From positions 1 through 28,037 of the forward strand of contig JAEDFA010000017.1 in the NCBI GenBank assembly GCA_016293005.1: DNA of 28,037 nucleotides, given 5' to 3'. The translations under genes and the position numbers were made by a program. Positions 14,662-23,519 of this stretch are shown piece by piece (position 1 is the stretch's first letter; each line of letters opens with the position of its first letter). Under the pieces are notes generated by a model. It was given only the letters and a program-made list of their open reading frames with translations. It was not told the origin of the DNA and searched no databases. The stretch is from Treponema sp. GTDB lineage: Bacteria; Spirochaetota; Spirochaetia; Treponematales; Treponemataceae.

Positions 14662-16062
14662 ATGAAAGAAAATACTTTAGTATCTGAATTTGATTTTCAG
14701 GTTTCATCATTTTTTGAAAAGAATAAAATTGTCCTTACAGAAAAAGTTACAGTCTGTGCAGGCGTTTCAGGCGGTGCGGACAGCATTTCGCTTTTAGTTT
14801 CTCTCTGTCATCTTTCGTTAAAAAAAGGATTTCCATTAAAAATAATTTCCGTGAACCACAAAATCAGAGCGGATGAAGAAAGCGATTCTGATTGTGAATA
14901 TGTAAAAAGCCTCTGCAAAACTTTTAAAAAGAATGGGATTAATGTTGAATGTGAAATTTATTCATTAAGGCGCGGTGAAGTTTTTGAATGTGCTGAAAAA
15001 AGATCAAACGGAATAGAAGAAGCCGCTCGTTTTCTCAGGTACAAGGCATTTTTTAAATTCGCAGAAAAGCATAATTCTTCTATTTTCTGTGTTGCACACA
15101 ATAAAAACGACCAGTGTGAAACTTTGCTCATGAGGTTTTTACAGGGAAGCCGCGGAGGTTTACAAGGAATTTTTGAAAAGAGGGAAATTTTCTATCGCCC
15201 GCTTTTAAATGTGACAAGGAGTCAGATTGAAGAATATCTTAATTTTTTCAATATAAAATGGGTAACTGATTCAACAAACTCTTGCGAAGATTATTTAAGA
15301 AATAAAATCAGGTTAAAATTGATTCCGTTTTTAAATGATTTTTTCCCCGGGTGGGATAAAGCGGTTCTTTCAGGCGGAAAAAAGGCTTTGGCGGACGAAG
15401 TTTTTTTAAGAGGTTGTTCAGATTCTTTTGAAATTCAAAGCGATTTTTCAGGTCCAGAGAAAAAAGTTTATTTCTCGCTTGATACATTTCAAAAACTTCC
15501 TGAAGCGATTAAGATAAGAGTTTTGTACAGAACATTCGACTTATTTATGGAAGAAAAGCGGATAAGTTTTGGTGTAATAGAAGAATTTTTAAATAAAATT
15601 GAGCGTTCAGCTGAAAAAAAATCTGATTTTTTTGAAAATATTTCTATCTGGTCTTTGACGGTTAAAAATAATGTAATTTTCATAAAAAAACGGAAAAAAA
15701 TAGCGACTGAAAAGGGTTTTTCTGCTATAATTGAAAGTGAAGGAACTTATGTTTTTCCTTTTGGTTCTGTAAAAGTTGAAAAAGCCTTAGACGGAATAAA
15801 AATCATTTTTTATGCAAACGGAAACACCCTTACATTTTATGAAAAATCTTTCCCGCTATGTATAAAAAACTTTGAAACAAGCGACGAAGTTAAAACTTCT
15901 TTTGGAAAATATAAAAATATTTCAGATGTTTTTACGGACTGGCATGTAAAAAAGATTCATAAAGATTTAATTCCTCTTGTTCAGGAACTTTATTCGCCTT
16001 TGCAGGAAATTAAATTTATTCCTGGAAGTCTTTTCGGTTATAAAGACTGGGTTCAAAAATAA
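14662..16062 (+). CDS. tilS: tRNA(Ile)-lysidine synthase
   Basis: A 466-residue TilS, which attaches lysine to C34 of the AUA-reading tRNA-Ile using ATP. The PP-loop SGGADS is at residues 36-41. AHNKNDQCETLLMRFLQGS is the second conserved stretch, and RPLLNVTRSQIEEYL with TDSTNSCEDYLRNKIR follows; a C-terminal TilS domain of about 200 residues completes the bidomain form. The ATG at 14662 has no ribosome site, and the preceding five bases adjoin a terminator T-run. Either translation starts without one, or an internal start is used; the first 30 residues are poorly conserved in the family, so the start is uncertain. It is probably expressed by read-through or from an unseen promoter, and leads a run of + strand genes. 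Confidence 0.95.
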   Translation: MKENTLVSEFDFQVSSFFEKNKIVLTEKVTVCAGVSGGADSISLLVSLCHLSLKKGFPLKIISVNHKIRADEESDSDCEYVKSLCKTFKKNGINVECEIYSLRRGEVFECAEKRSNGIEEAARFLRYKAFFKFAEKHNSSIFCVAHNKNDQCETLLMRFLQGSRGGLQGIFEKREIFYRPLLNVTRSQIEEYLNFFNIKWVTDSTNSCEDYLRNKIRLKLIPFLNDFFPGWDKAVLSGGKKALADEVFLRGCSDSFEIQSDFSGPEKKVYFSLDTFQKLPEAIKIRVLYRTFDLFMEEKRISFGVIEEFLNKIERSAEKKSDFFENISIWSLTVKNNVIFIKKRKKIATEKGFSAIIESEGTYVFPFGSVKVEKALDGIKIIFYANGNTLTFYEKSFPLCIKNFETSDEVKTSFGKYKNISDVFTDWHVKKIHKDLIPLVQELYSPLQEIKFIPGSLFGYKDWVQK

Positions 16063-16109
16063 ATGGAATTTAAAAAATTAGATTTTCCATGATGAGTTTT
16101 GAGGATACA

Positions 16110-18209
16110 ATGAAGAAATCTGTATTCGTTTTCTTTTTTTCAGTTTTATTTTCAAATTTATTTTTTTCTCAGGATTTTTCTTCTCTTGATGTAAACAGGA
16201 AAACTTCTGTCAGGTGTTTAAAACTTGCCGAGTCTTTTCTTGCTTCTAAAGATTATGGGAATGCATTGATGCAGGCAGAAGCAGGTCTTTCTTATGATTC
16301 ATCAGTTGCGGATTTATGGTACATTAAGGCTTTTTCTTCTTTTGCGCTTGGTGAAACTAAGAGTGAAGTTTTAAATCTTCTTTCAAAAGCATTTACAAAC
16401 GGTCAGTGGGTAGATTACAACCGTGATAATGCAAGAATTTTATATGCCGATTTATTGTGCGATACAGGAAAATGCGTTCAATCATTAAATATTTTAGATG
16501 CAAAACCTTTTTTATATTCCGCAGACAGTGAATTTATAAGGCTTAAAGCATATTACAAAATGAAAGATAAGGAGTCTGTTTTAAAAGCTCGTGAAAAAGT
16601 AGATTCTGCGCGTAAAATTTATCCTGACGACAAGCGGTTTGCAAAACTTTTCTTTCAGCATGAATATAATTTGCGTCGTTTAAATCTTTTTCAGGAACAA
16701 AGCGATGTAGAGTATGTTTTAAAAATTGCTTCTTCTTTTATTTCAAAAGTTCCTGAATACGATTTTCCAGATGCTGAACTTGAAATTTATGCCGCAATTT
16801 TTTCTTCCGGCGAAAAACAAAAAAGACTTTTACAGGCTTTTGTCGCTCACGGTTTAAGTCATCCGCTTTATTCAGTATGTGCATTAAAGGCAAATCTAAT
16901 TTCTCAAAAAGAAGCCTTTGATTATTTTACTGCTTTTGCAGATGAGTCTGTTTCTCTTTCCCTGTTAAACGATTTAATAAGTCTTTTTACAGAAGAAAGT
17001 GTTTTGCAGGATGTAAAAAATTATTTTAATTCTTACAGTGGAACTTTTTTTGTTGATATAGACGAAAATCTTGAAAACAATTTAAAAATAAAATATTCAC
17101 GCGGCCGTTCGGAAACTCTTGAATACGACATTGAAAATGACGGAATAATCGACATTTCTTCAACTTTTGATTTTGGCGTTCCTCTTGAAGTTAAGTTTTC
17201 AAATAAAATGATTTTGACTTACGCCGATTATTCTTATGTAAGTAAAATTAAGATTTTTGATTTTCTTGAAAATCCTGAAGTCGAATTTTATTTTATGGAT
17301 TCAAGTTTTTTATGTACGCCGTTTGATATTTTATCGCTTGAAATTTTAAAAAATAAAGTTTCTCTTGATTTTTTTGTTCCGTTTATAAAAAAGAATTTTA
17401 TTATTCCATCTAAAGAAGATGTCCTTTCTAATGTTTCAAAAATCGTAATTCCCTCTCAAGAACGGGAAAATGCTTTTATTTTGCTTACTGTATTAGATTC
17501 AAAAATTGAGTCAGCAGTTTACACTCAAGACGATTTTCCGTACGCGTATGCAGTTTTTGAAGACAATGGCGCTGTTTCAAGAAAAATCGACAATGACGGA
17601 GATGGTGTTTGTGAAGTTACTGAAATTTATGATTTGGTTCCGCCATATTCAGAATATACAAAAAATCAGGATGATATAATTAAAAAACTTTCTGGTAATT
17701 TTTTGCTAGGAACACCGTTATATCAAAAAATGGTACAAATTGACAGCAATGCAGACACAGTTCCTGATTTTTCAGAAGAATATCTTTTAAATGGTGATAA
17801 AATTACTCTCTGGGATAGGGATTCGGACGGAAAGTGGGATATCCGTTATAAAAAAATGAGTGATTTTTCTTCCGGCTCCATAATTGAGGAATCTAGCTTC
17901 TACCGGAAAACTGACAATGTTCTTGTAACTGTCCGCCTGGAAAATTTTATTCCGGTAAAGATTTTTGAAGGAGATTTACTTAAAAAAGATGTTTTTCAAG
18001 GGGAAGACAAAAATTTCTTCTGGATTTCACAAAAAGGTTCTCTTTCAGATGAAAAATTTATTCTGGAAAATGTTTCTGCGCTTTTAACTCAAGGAAAAAC
18101 AGAAACAGTTCAAATCGGGGAAAACCGTTTTATAGTTGTTTCTGTTTTAGGAAAAATTTTCTGCGAAACGGTTTTCGAAAATAAAGTTGATTCGTCGTCA
18201 GAAGAATAA
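16110..18209 (+). CDS. Secreted TPR protein with calcium-loop-like repeats
   Basis: A 699-residue exported protein of unknown function. A Sec signal peptide (residues 1-20, ending FFS before QDF) is followed by TPR-like helical pairs at about 30-170 (SFLASKDYGNALMQAEAGL, ADLWYIKAFSSFALGE). The C-terminal half contains four Asp-rich loops of the DxDxDG type: ENDGIID near 345, DNDGDGVCE near 493, DSNADTVPD near 545 and DRDSDGKWD near 569, as in EF-hand-like or thrombospondin-3-type calcium sites. The start at 16110 is preferred to 16089 because GAGGA (16101-16105) precedes it and the signal peptide then begins MKKS. It lies 47 bases after tilS and 91 before the protease lipoprotein, with which it probably shares a transcript. 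A role in the periplasm or at the surface is inferred. Confidence 0.75.
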   Translation: MKKSVFVFFFSVLFSNLFFSQDFSSLDVNRKTSVRCLKLAESFLASKDYGNALMQAEAGLSYDSSVADLWYIKAFSSFALGETKSEVLNLLSKAFTNGQWVDYNRDNARILYADLLCDTGKCVQSLNILDAKPFLYSADSEFIRLKAYYKMKDKESVLKAREKVDSARKIYPDDKRFAKLFFQHEYNLRRLNLFQEQSDVEYVLKIASSFISKVPEYDFPDAELEIYAAIFSSGEKQKRLLQAFVAHGLSHPLYSVCALKANLISQKEAFDYFTAFADESVSLSLLNDLISLFTEESVLQDVKNYFNSYSGTFFVDIDENLENNLKIKYSRGRSETLEYDIENDGIIDISSTFDFGVPLEVKFSNKMILTYADYSYVSKIKIFDFLENPEVEFYFMDSSFLCTPFDILSLEILKNKVSLDFFVPFIKKNFIIPSKEDVLSNVSKIVIPSQERENAFILLTVLDSKIESAVYTQDDFPYAYAVFEDNGAVSRKIDNDGDGVCEVTEIYDLVPPYSEYTKNQDDIIKKLSGNFLLGTPLYQKMVQIDSNADTVPDFSEEYLLNGDKITLWDRDSDGKWDIRYKKMSDFSSGSIIEESSFYRKTDNVLVTVRLENFIPVKIFEGDLLKKDVFQGEDKNFFWISQKGSLSDEKFILENVSALLTQGKTETVQIGENRFIVVSVLGKIFCETVFENKVDSSSEE

Positions 18210-18300
18210 GGTGAAGATTAATTAAATGAAAATGCTTTTAATGCTTTTTTTAAGTTTTTAATATTCTTTCATTTTGAAAACTTTTGATTTAGGATTTTAT

Positions 18301-19935
18301 ATGTGTAGTTTGAATAAAAAATGTTTTTTTTCTGTTTTTTTGTCCATGATTCTTGTTTCATGTTCGTCTTTAAAACAGCCTCAAAAAATTTACGAGCCAC
18401 TTGATTACACGGAAAAAGATGCAGTTGATGCAGAAATAAATCGTATCCGCGAGATGAAAGAAGAAAAACCTGTTCAGGCGATGTGGAGAAGTTTTTTAAT
18501 TCCGTCTGATTCTTTGCGTTCTGATATTTTAAAAGAAACTTCTGACTTCGTTTATGAAAAATTTTCACTGGCGCTTTCTCAAAAAGATTATTATAATGCC
18601 GTAAAATATTATAAATCTTTAAAGGCGCTCGGTTATTCTTTTAAAGAAGAAGAGTCTTCATTAGAAAAAAAACTTCTTGACCTTTATTTAAAAGATGTTC
18701 CGGGGTTGAGTGTAAATAAAAAATATCTTCCAAAAACTATTTCAGACTGCCTTAATGCAACTGTTACTGTCTGGGTTGACAAGGGAATAAAAATCGAAAG
18801 AGGTTCTGGTTTTGCAGATATTGTAATCGGTTCAGGATTTTTTATCGATGAACGCGGTTATATAGTTACAAATCATCATGTCATAAGCGATGTCGTTGAC
18901 CCTAAAAATGAAAAATTTTCAAAACTTTACATAAAATTGATGCGAGATTCAGAGACAAGAATTCCGTGTAAGGTTGTCGGCTACGATGCAATTTTAGACA
19001 TCGCGCTTTTAAAGGCAGAAGTAGAGCCTCCTTTTATTCTTGAACTTGGTTCAAGTAAAGATTTAAATCTTGGAGATAAAATTTCTGCAATAGGAACTCC
19101 GTTAGGGCTTCAGGGAACTGTAACAAGCGGAATTGTTTCTTCAATCGACAGAAAACTTTTTACGATGGGAAGTGTTTTTCAGATTGATGCAGCGGTAAAT
19201 TCTGGAAATTCTGGTGGTCCTTGCATAGACAGTTTAATGAAAGTTCAGGCGATTGTTTTTGCGGGAATCATGCAGTATCAGGGCTTGAATTTTGCAATTC
19301 CTGTAGAATATTTAAGGCAGGATCTTCCGTTTTTGTATCACGGTGGAAAAAGAAAACACGCATGGACTTCTGCTTACGGGCATACAAAAAAAGAAGGTCT
19401 TGAAAGTACGGGACTTGAAGTTCAGTATGTCATGCCAGGCGGAAGTTCAAGCCGTTCAGGTTTAAAAAAAGGCGATGTCATAACTTTTGTAGACGGAAAA
19501 AGAATTCTTTCAATAGAAGAAATACAGGGCGTTTTTAGAAATTATGATTTTGAAACTGTCCTTGAAATAAAATATATCCGTAATAATCAGTCTTTTACAG
19601 GCTTTATTTATTTAGAAGAAAGACCTTCTAATCCGGGATATGAAATTTATAAAAGTGATTTATTGTGCTATACTTTTATTCCTCTTTTCGGGATGGAACT
19701 TGTTCCGTCTTCATCAATTTCAAAGAGAACATATTCTGTTATAGATGTCATAAAAGGCTCTGTTTCAGATGAATATGGTTTTTCAGTTACAGATCCAATT
19801 TATGTAAATTCTGTTGATTTTTCTCCAGATGAAGATGCTGTTTCTGTTTCAATAAATACAAGAAGAAAAAAGAAAGGATATCTTGATATTACGATGAACC
19901 TTGTAACTGCTTTAGATAATCCGTATTATTTTTAA
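18301..19935 (+). CDS. Trypsin-like (HtrA-type) serine protease lipoprotein with one PDZ domain
   Basis: A 544-residue lipoprotein. The signal peptide ends in lipobox LVSC with Cys21. After a helical linker, a chymotrypsin-fold domain (about residues 160-350) carries the complete triad: His193 in TNHHVI, Asp233 in ILDIALL and Ser304 in GNSGGP. A PDZ domain follows (about 370-450: GLEVQYVMPGGSSSRSGLKKGDVI), then a unique tail of about 95 residues. It resembles DegP/DegS proteases, but lipid anchoring and a single PDZ set it apart. ATG 18301 is chosen over TTG 18274 because AGGA (18291-18294) lies 6 bases upstream. It should act in envelope protein quality control or processing; substrate unknown. 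It is sandwiched between the secreted TPR protein and lepA on one strand. Confidence 0.9.
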   Translation: MCSLNKKCFFSVFLSMILVSCSSLKQPQKIYEPLDYTEKDAVDAEINRIREMKEEKPVQAMWRSFLIPSDSLRSDILKETSDFVYEKFSLALSQKDYYNAVKYYKSLKALGYSFKEEESSLEKKLLDLYLKDVPGLSVNKKYLPKTISDCLNATVTVWVDKGIKIERGSGFADIVIGSGFFIDERGYIVTNHHVISDVVDPKNEKFSKLYIKLMRDSETRIPCKVVGYDAILDIALLKAEVEPPFILELGSSKDLNLGDKISAIGTPLGLQGTVTSGIVSSIDRKLFTMGSVFQIDAAVNSGNSGGPCIDSLMKVQAIVFAGIMQYQGLNFAIPVEYLRQDLPFLYHGGKRKHAWTSAYGHTKKEGLESTGLEVQYVMPGGSSSRSGLKKGDVITFVDGKRILSIEEIQGVFRNYDFETVLEIKYIRNNQSFTGFIYLEERPSNPGYEIYKSDLLCYTFIPLFGMELVPSSSISKRTYSVIDVIKGSVSDEYGFSVTDPIYVNSVDFSPDEDAVSVSINTRRKKKGYLDITMNLVTALDNPYYF

Positions 19936-19978
19936 AATTTTTAAAGGCTGAACTTTCGGCTTTAGATGGAGTTTTTTT

Positions 19979-21781
19979 ATGGAAATGAAATACAAACGCA
20001 ATTTCTGCATTGTTGCGCACATTGATCACGGAAAATCAACTTTGAGTGACCGTCTTATACAAAAGTCAAAAATTATCGACGAGCGTAAAATGAAAAATCA
20101 AATTCTTGACAATATGGATATCGAGCGTGAACGCGGAATTACAATTAAAAGTCAAGCTGTAACGATTCCTTATAAGGCTAAAGATGGCCACGATTACGAA
20201 TTAAATTTTGTAGATACTCCAGGTCATGTTGATTTCAGTTATGAGGTAAGCCGGGCGATTGCATCTTGTGAAGGTGCTCTTCTTCTTATCGATGCAAGTC
20301 AGGGTGTTGAAAGTCAGACTGTAAGCAATATGTACATGGCACTTGAACAGGATCTTGAAATTATTCCGGTAATAAATAAAATCGATCTTCCAAGTGCAGA
20401 CATTCCGGCTGTCCGGCATCAGATTGATAAAGAATTAGGCCTTGATGATTCAATAACGCAGCTTGTAAGCGCAAAAACTGGCGAAGGAATCGACGAACTT
20501 TTTGAAGCAATCGTAAATGATTTTCCACCACCGTCTGGGGATGCTTCTTCTCCTTTGCAGGCTTTGATTTTTGACTGCCACTATGATCCGTATCGCGGAG
20601 TAATCGTTCATATCAGGGTAAAAAACGGCACTGTAAAAACTGGCGATGTAATTAAAATGATGAGTACTTCGAGTGAGTACAAAGTTGAACAAGCAGGAAT
20701 TTTTAAAATTGACTATGAAGAAACTGGAAAACTTGAAGCCGGGGATGTAGGATATTTAATCTGCGGAATAAAAACTGTAAGCGATGTAAAAGTTGGGGAT
20801 ACTTTAACGCTTCAGCAGAATCCTGCAAAAGAACCTCTTTCAGGTTTTAAAGAAGTAAAACCTGTAGTATATTCTTCTATTTATCCTATGGATTCAAATG
20901 ATTATGAAGAATTAAAAGAAAGCCTTGAAAAGTTAAAATTAAATGATGCAAGTCTTGTCTATGAAAAAGATAATTCAATTGCGCTTGGAAACGGTTTCAG
21001 ATGCGGCTTTTTAGGTCTTCTGCACCTTGAAATAATTCAGGAACGCCTTGAAAGAGATTATAATCAGGCTGTAATTTTTACTGCACCGAGCGTACGGTAT
21101 AAGGTTGAACTTACAGACGGTGAACAGATTTTTATTGATAATCCGTCAGAGTATCCTCAGGGAAAAATCCGCTCAAGTGAAGAGCCTTACATAAAAGCGT
21201 CCATCATAACGCCTGCTACTTATCTTGGTTCTATTATGGAATTGTGCAAACAGAAGAGGGGCGAGCAGACTAATATGACTTATCTTGATGAAAAAAGAGT
21301 TGAACTTACTTACGAAATGCCTTTGAGCGAAGTTCTTTTCGATTTTTATGATAAGTTAAAAAGTTACAGCCGTGGATATGCTTCTTTTGATTACGAAGTT
21401 ATTGGTTACCGTCCGACAGAACTTGTAAAAGTTGATATTTTACTGAACGGAAAAATGGTTGATGCGCTAAGTCAGCTTACATTTAAAGAAAATGCAAGTG
21501 AGAGGGCAAGAAAAATCTGTGAGCGGCTTAAAGGTGAAATTTCTCGTCAGCAGTTTAAAGTTGCAATTCAAGGGGCAATCGGAAGTCAGATTATTGCACG
21601 TGAAACTGTAAATCCTGTCAGAAAAGATGTTCTTGCAAAATGTTACGGTGGTGATATTACGCGAAAACGAAAACTTCTTGAAAAACAGAAAGAAGGTAAA
21701 AAACGCATGAAAATGTTCGGTGATGTTGAACTTCCGCAGTCAGCATTCCTTGCAGTTTTAAAAGACAATGAGGCTGATTAA
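19979..21781 (+). CDS. lepA: Elongation factor 4 (LepA)
   Basis: A 600-residue translational GTPase close to the usual 598. G-motifs are clear: G1 AHIDHGKST (residues 13-21), G2 ERERGITIKS, G3 DTPGHVDF, G4 NKIDLPSAD and G5 VSAKTGEG. The LepA-specific C-terminal domain is present (KCYGGDITRKRKLLEKQKEGKKRMK). EF4 acts on the ribosome, with proposed roles in back-translocation, ribosome biogenesis and stress. GGAG at 19968-19971 lies 7 bases before ATG 19979. It follows the protease lipoprotein by 43 bases and ends convergently with the Maf-like gene. The 46-base gap between their stops has no convincing terminator. Confidence 0.97.
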   Translation: MEMKYKRNFCIVAHIDHGKSTLSDRLIQKSKIIDERKMKNQILDNMDIERERGITIKSQAVTIPYKAKDGHDYELNFVDTPGHVDFSYEVSRAIASCEGALLLIDASQGVESQTVSNMYMALEQDLEIIPVINKIDLPSADIPAVRHQIDKELGLDDSITQLVSAKTGEGIDELFEAIVNDFPPPSGDASSPLQALIFDCHYDPYRGVIVHIRVKNGTVKTGDVIKMMSTSSEYKVEQAGIFKIDYEETGKLEAGDVGYLICGIKTVSDVKVGDTLTLQQNPAKEPLSGFKEVKPVVYSSIYPMDSNDYEELKESLEKLKLNDASLVYEKDNSIALGNGFRCGFLGLLHLEIIQERLERDYNQAVIFTAPSVRYKVELTDGEQIFIDNPSEYPQGKIRSSEEPYIKASIITPATYLGSIMELCKQKRGEQTNMTYLDEKRVELTYEMPLSEVLFDFYDKLKSYSRGYASFDYEVIGYRPTELVKVDILLNGKMVDALSQLTFKENASERARKICERLKGEISRQQFKVAIQGAIGSQIIARETVNPVRKDVLAKCYGGDITRKRKLLEKQKEGKKRMKMFGDVELPQSAFLAVLKDNEAD

Positions 21782-21827
21782 AGATTTTATAATTTTCTAA
21801 TGTGTTTTGAGAATTTTAGTTTGAACT

Positions 21828-23516
21828 TTAATCGTCTAAAAGCGTAAGGTCAGTTTTAAACTCTTTTAGAAAAAAATCCATTTCGGCTCTTACGCGTTTT
21901 AAAAATGAAAGATCAAGGGAAAACTTGTAACCGTCTGGAAAATGAAGGTAAAGGTATTCCCTTGGGATGAAAATGGCTTTGAGTTTTTTTGTTTTCTCGT
22001 TTTCAGAAATATTTACTTCGCCTTTTAAGATTTTTTTTGCTTCCTCAAGAGCGTTTATTTCTTGTAAAAAAAACTTTCTTATTTCTTGTTTTAATTCTAT
22101 TTTTTCTTCTTCTGAAAAATGATTGAATTTTACGGTGGAAGATTCTTGTTTAATTTCTGAATTTAAGATTTCTTCAAAAAAAATAATACCGTCTTTAATG
22201 TTTAGTTTAAGCCCTTTTTTTCTTATGTCAAAAAGATTTTTTTCGTTTTCAAAAAGTGAAAAAAGTTGTGAATAATTTAAAAGTGCTTTTGTCGTGTTTA
22301 CAGTTTTTTTATTTTTATCAAGAATTTTTAAATTTCCTTCTGCAAAGACAGGTGATAAATTTTGAATTGGTTTGATTTTGTTCTGCATAAAAAGAAGGTT
22401 TTTGTATGGAAGGGAATTTTTTGCATGCGTAAAGTTGTTTTCAAAAGAAAAATCAAGCCCTGAGAAAAAAATCGGGATTGTATTGTTTTTTCTTAAAAAA
22501 AGTGCAAAGTATAAAGCGGTAATTCCAACTGAACCGAACGGATTTATTTTTGGCGGAAAGTTTTTCATGCTGATGATGTTTTTTAAAGCTGTGCAGTCTG
22601 CAAAAAATGGAATGAAATATGAAAGTTCTTTTGTAGAAAACGATACTGTTTTTGGTGCACTTGTAAGGCCTGTGATTGCAAGCGGAAAAGTTTTGTGGCT
22701 TCCGATAAACATTTTTGAAATTACGCACTGACATTCTTCACAGATTACAGCATCGCAGTGAATTTTATAATCTTTTAATGCGGGAACTGTTGCATCAAGT
22801 GAAATTATGAAGAATTTGCTGAAATTATTTTTGATTTTCTCCAGCGTATCTTCGACTGAAGAGCCTGTTCCAAGAATGAGAATCGGTTTTGAAACTGATT
22901 TTTCAAGCGATTTAAGCGGAACTGAATCAGGAATTTTTGTCATATTCCTGAAAAGATTGTGAAAATATTTTCTTGCGAATTTTGAAAGCGTTATCTGATT
23001 TTTAAAAAAAGTTCCGATTGCGTTCTGTACTGTTTGAAGAAAAGATTCGTAAAGCTCTTTATGAAACTGAACGCCACCTGAAAAATCAATTTTGACGGCT
23101 CGTTTAAAAGTTCCGTGCGGAGGAAGCAAAAAACCGTTTTCAAGGCATGGATTTTTTTGCTGAAGAAGTTTATGAAAGTTTAAAATATCGTTTTTTGAAA
23201 GAATTTGTATTTTTTCTGGTGAAAAATTTGAATATTCTTCTAAATAAGGTTTTGAAAATTCAAAAAGATTTGCATCAAATTCTACGGCTAAAATCATGCA
23301 GTCTCTTGGAAGTTTCTCTATGAGATTTTTTATTCCGTATGGCATTACAGGGGAGGCTGCTATAATAATCGTTCCTGGAAGGAGCTCTATTTTTTCTATT
23401 AAATTTAAAATTGTTTTTTGAGGATTGTATTTTGAATAGAGAAATTTTTCTTTGTATTTAACGCAAAAGCCCTGACTGGTTTTAATCAGACAGGGCTTTG
23501 ATGAATTTTCGTTCAC
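21828..23516 (-). CDS. Maf-like flagellin-modification protein (DUF115, 6-hydroxymethylpterin-pyrophosphokinase-like fold)
   Basis: A 562-residue protein of the motility-associated-factor family (DUF115/MAF_flag10), implicated in flagellin glycosylation with nonulosonic acids in other bacteria. The N-terminal region has FLYSKYNPQKTI and IIAASPVMPYGIKNLIEKL. The DUF115 core, about residues 205-400, shows LILGTGSSVEDTL, IISLDATVPAL, HCDAVICEEC and FFSGLDFSFENNFTHA. The start is a GTG at 23516, three bases after the stop of the PpiD-like gene. No ATG is available without losing the conserved YNP region, so coupled translation is likely. A strong inverted repeat lies within its first codons. Substrate is inferred from family only; no flagellin gene is in this window. 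Confidence 0.85.
   Translation of the reverse strand: MNENSSKPCLIKTSQGFCVKYKEKFLYSKYNPQKTILNLIEKIELLPGTIIIAASPVMPYGIKNLIEKLPRDCMILAVEFDANLFEFSKPYLEEYSNFSPEKIQILSKNDILNFHKLLQQKNPCLENGFLLPPHGTFKRAVKIDFSGGVQFHKELYESFLQTVQNAIGTFFKNQITLSKFARKYFHNLFRNMTKIPDSVPLKSLEKSVSKPILILGTGSSVEDTLEKIKNNFSKFFIISLDATVPALKDYKIHCDAVICEECQCVISKMFIGSHKTFPLAITGLTSAPKTVSFSTKELSYFIPFFADCTALKNIISMKNFPPKINPFGSVGITALYFALFLRKNNTIPIFFSGLDFSFENNFTHAKNSLPYKNLLFMQNKIKPIQNLSPVFAEGNLKILDKNKKTVNTTKALLNYSQLFSLFENEKNLFDIRKKGLKLNIKDGIIFFEEILNSEIKQESSTVKFNHFSEEEKIELKQEIRKFFLQEINALEEAKKILKGEVNISENEKTKKLKAIFIPREYLYLHFPDGYKFSLDLSFLKRVRAEMDFFLKEFKTDLTLLDD
23466..23499 (-). terminator. Terminator-like inverted repeat inside the 5' end of the Maf-like gene
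   Basis: AAAGCCCTG (23466-23474) and CAGGGCTTT (23491-23499) form a perfect 9-base stem. An A-A mismatch and a further CTG/CAG (23476-23478 with 23487-23489) close an 8-base loop. On the minus strand it lies at codons 7-17 of the Maf-like gene and 21 bases after the PpiD-like stop, with TTTT at its 3' side. It could attenuate transcription between the two genes. Confidence 0.5.
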
Positions 23517-23519
23517 GCT

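Noticed and set aside
18226..18261. Eleven-codon frame MKMLLMLFLSF after the TPR protein, loosely preceded by AAGGTG
   Set aside because: The spacing to the ribosome site is too long (12 bases) and the low-complexity sequence looks like chance; no leader function visible.
21782..21827. Shared terminator between convergent lepA and the Maf-like gene
   Set aside because: Only about four consecutive pairs (TTCT/AGAA) can form, with no consistent T-run.
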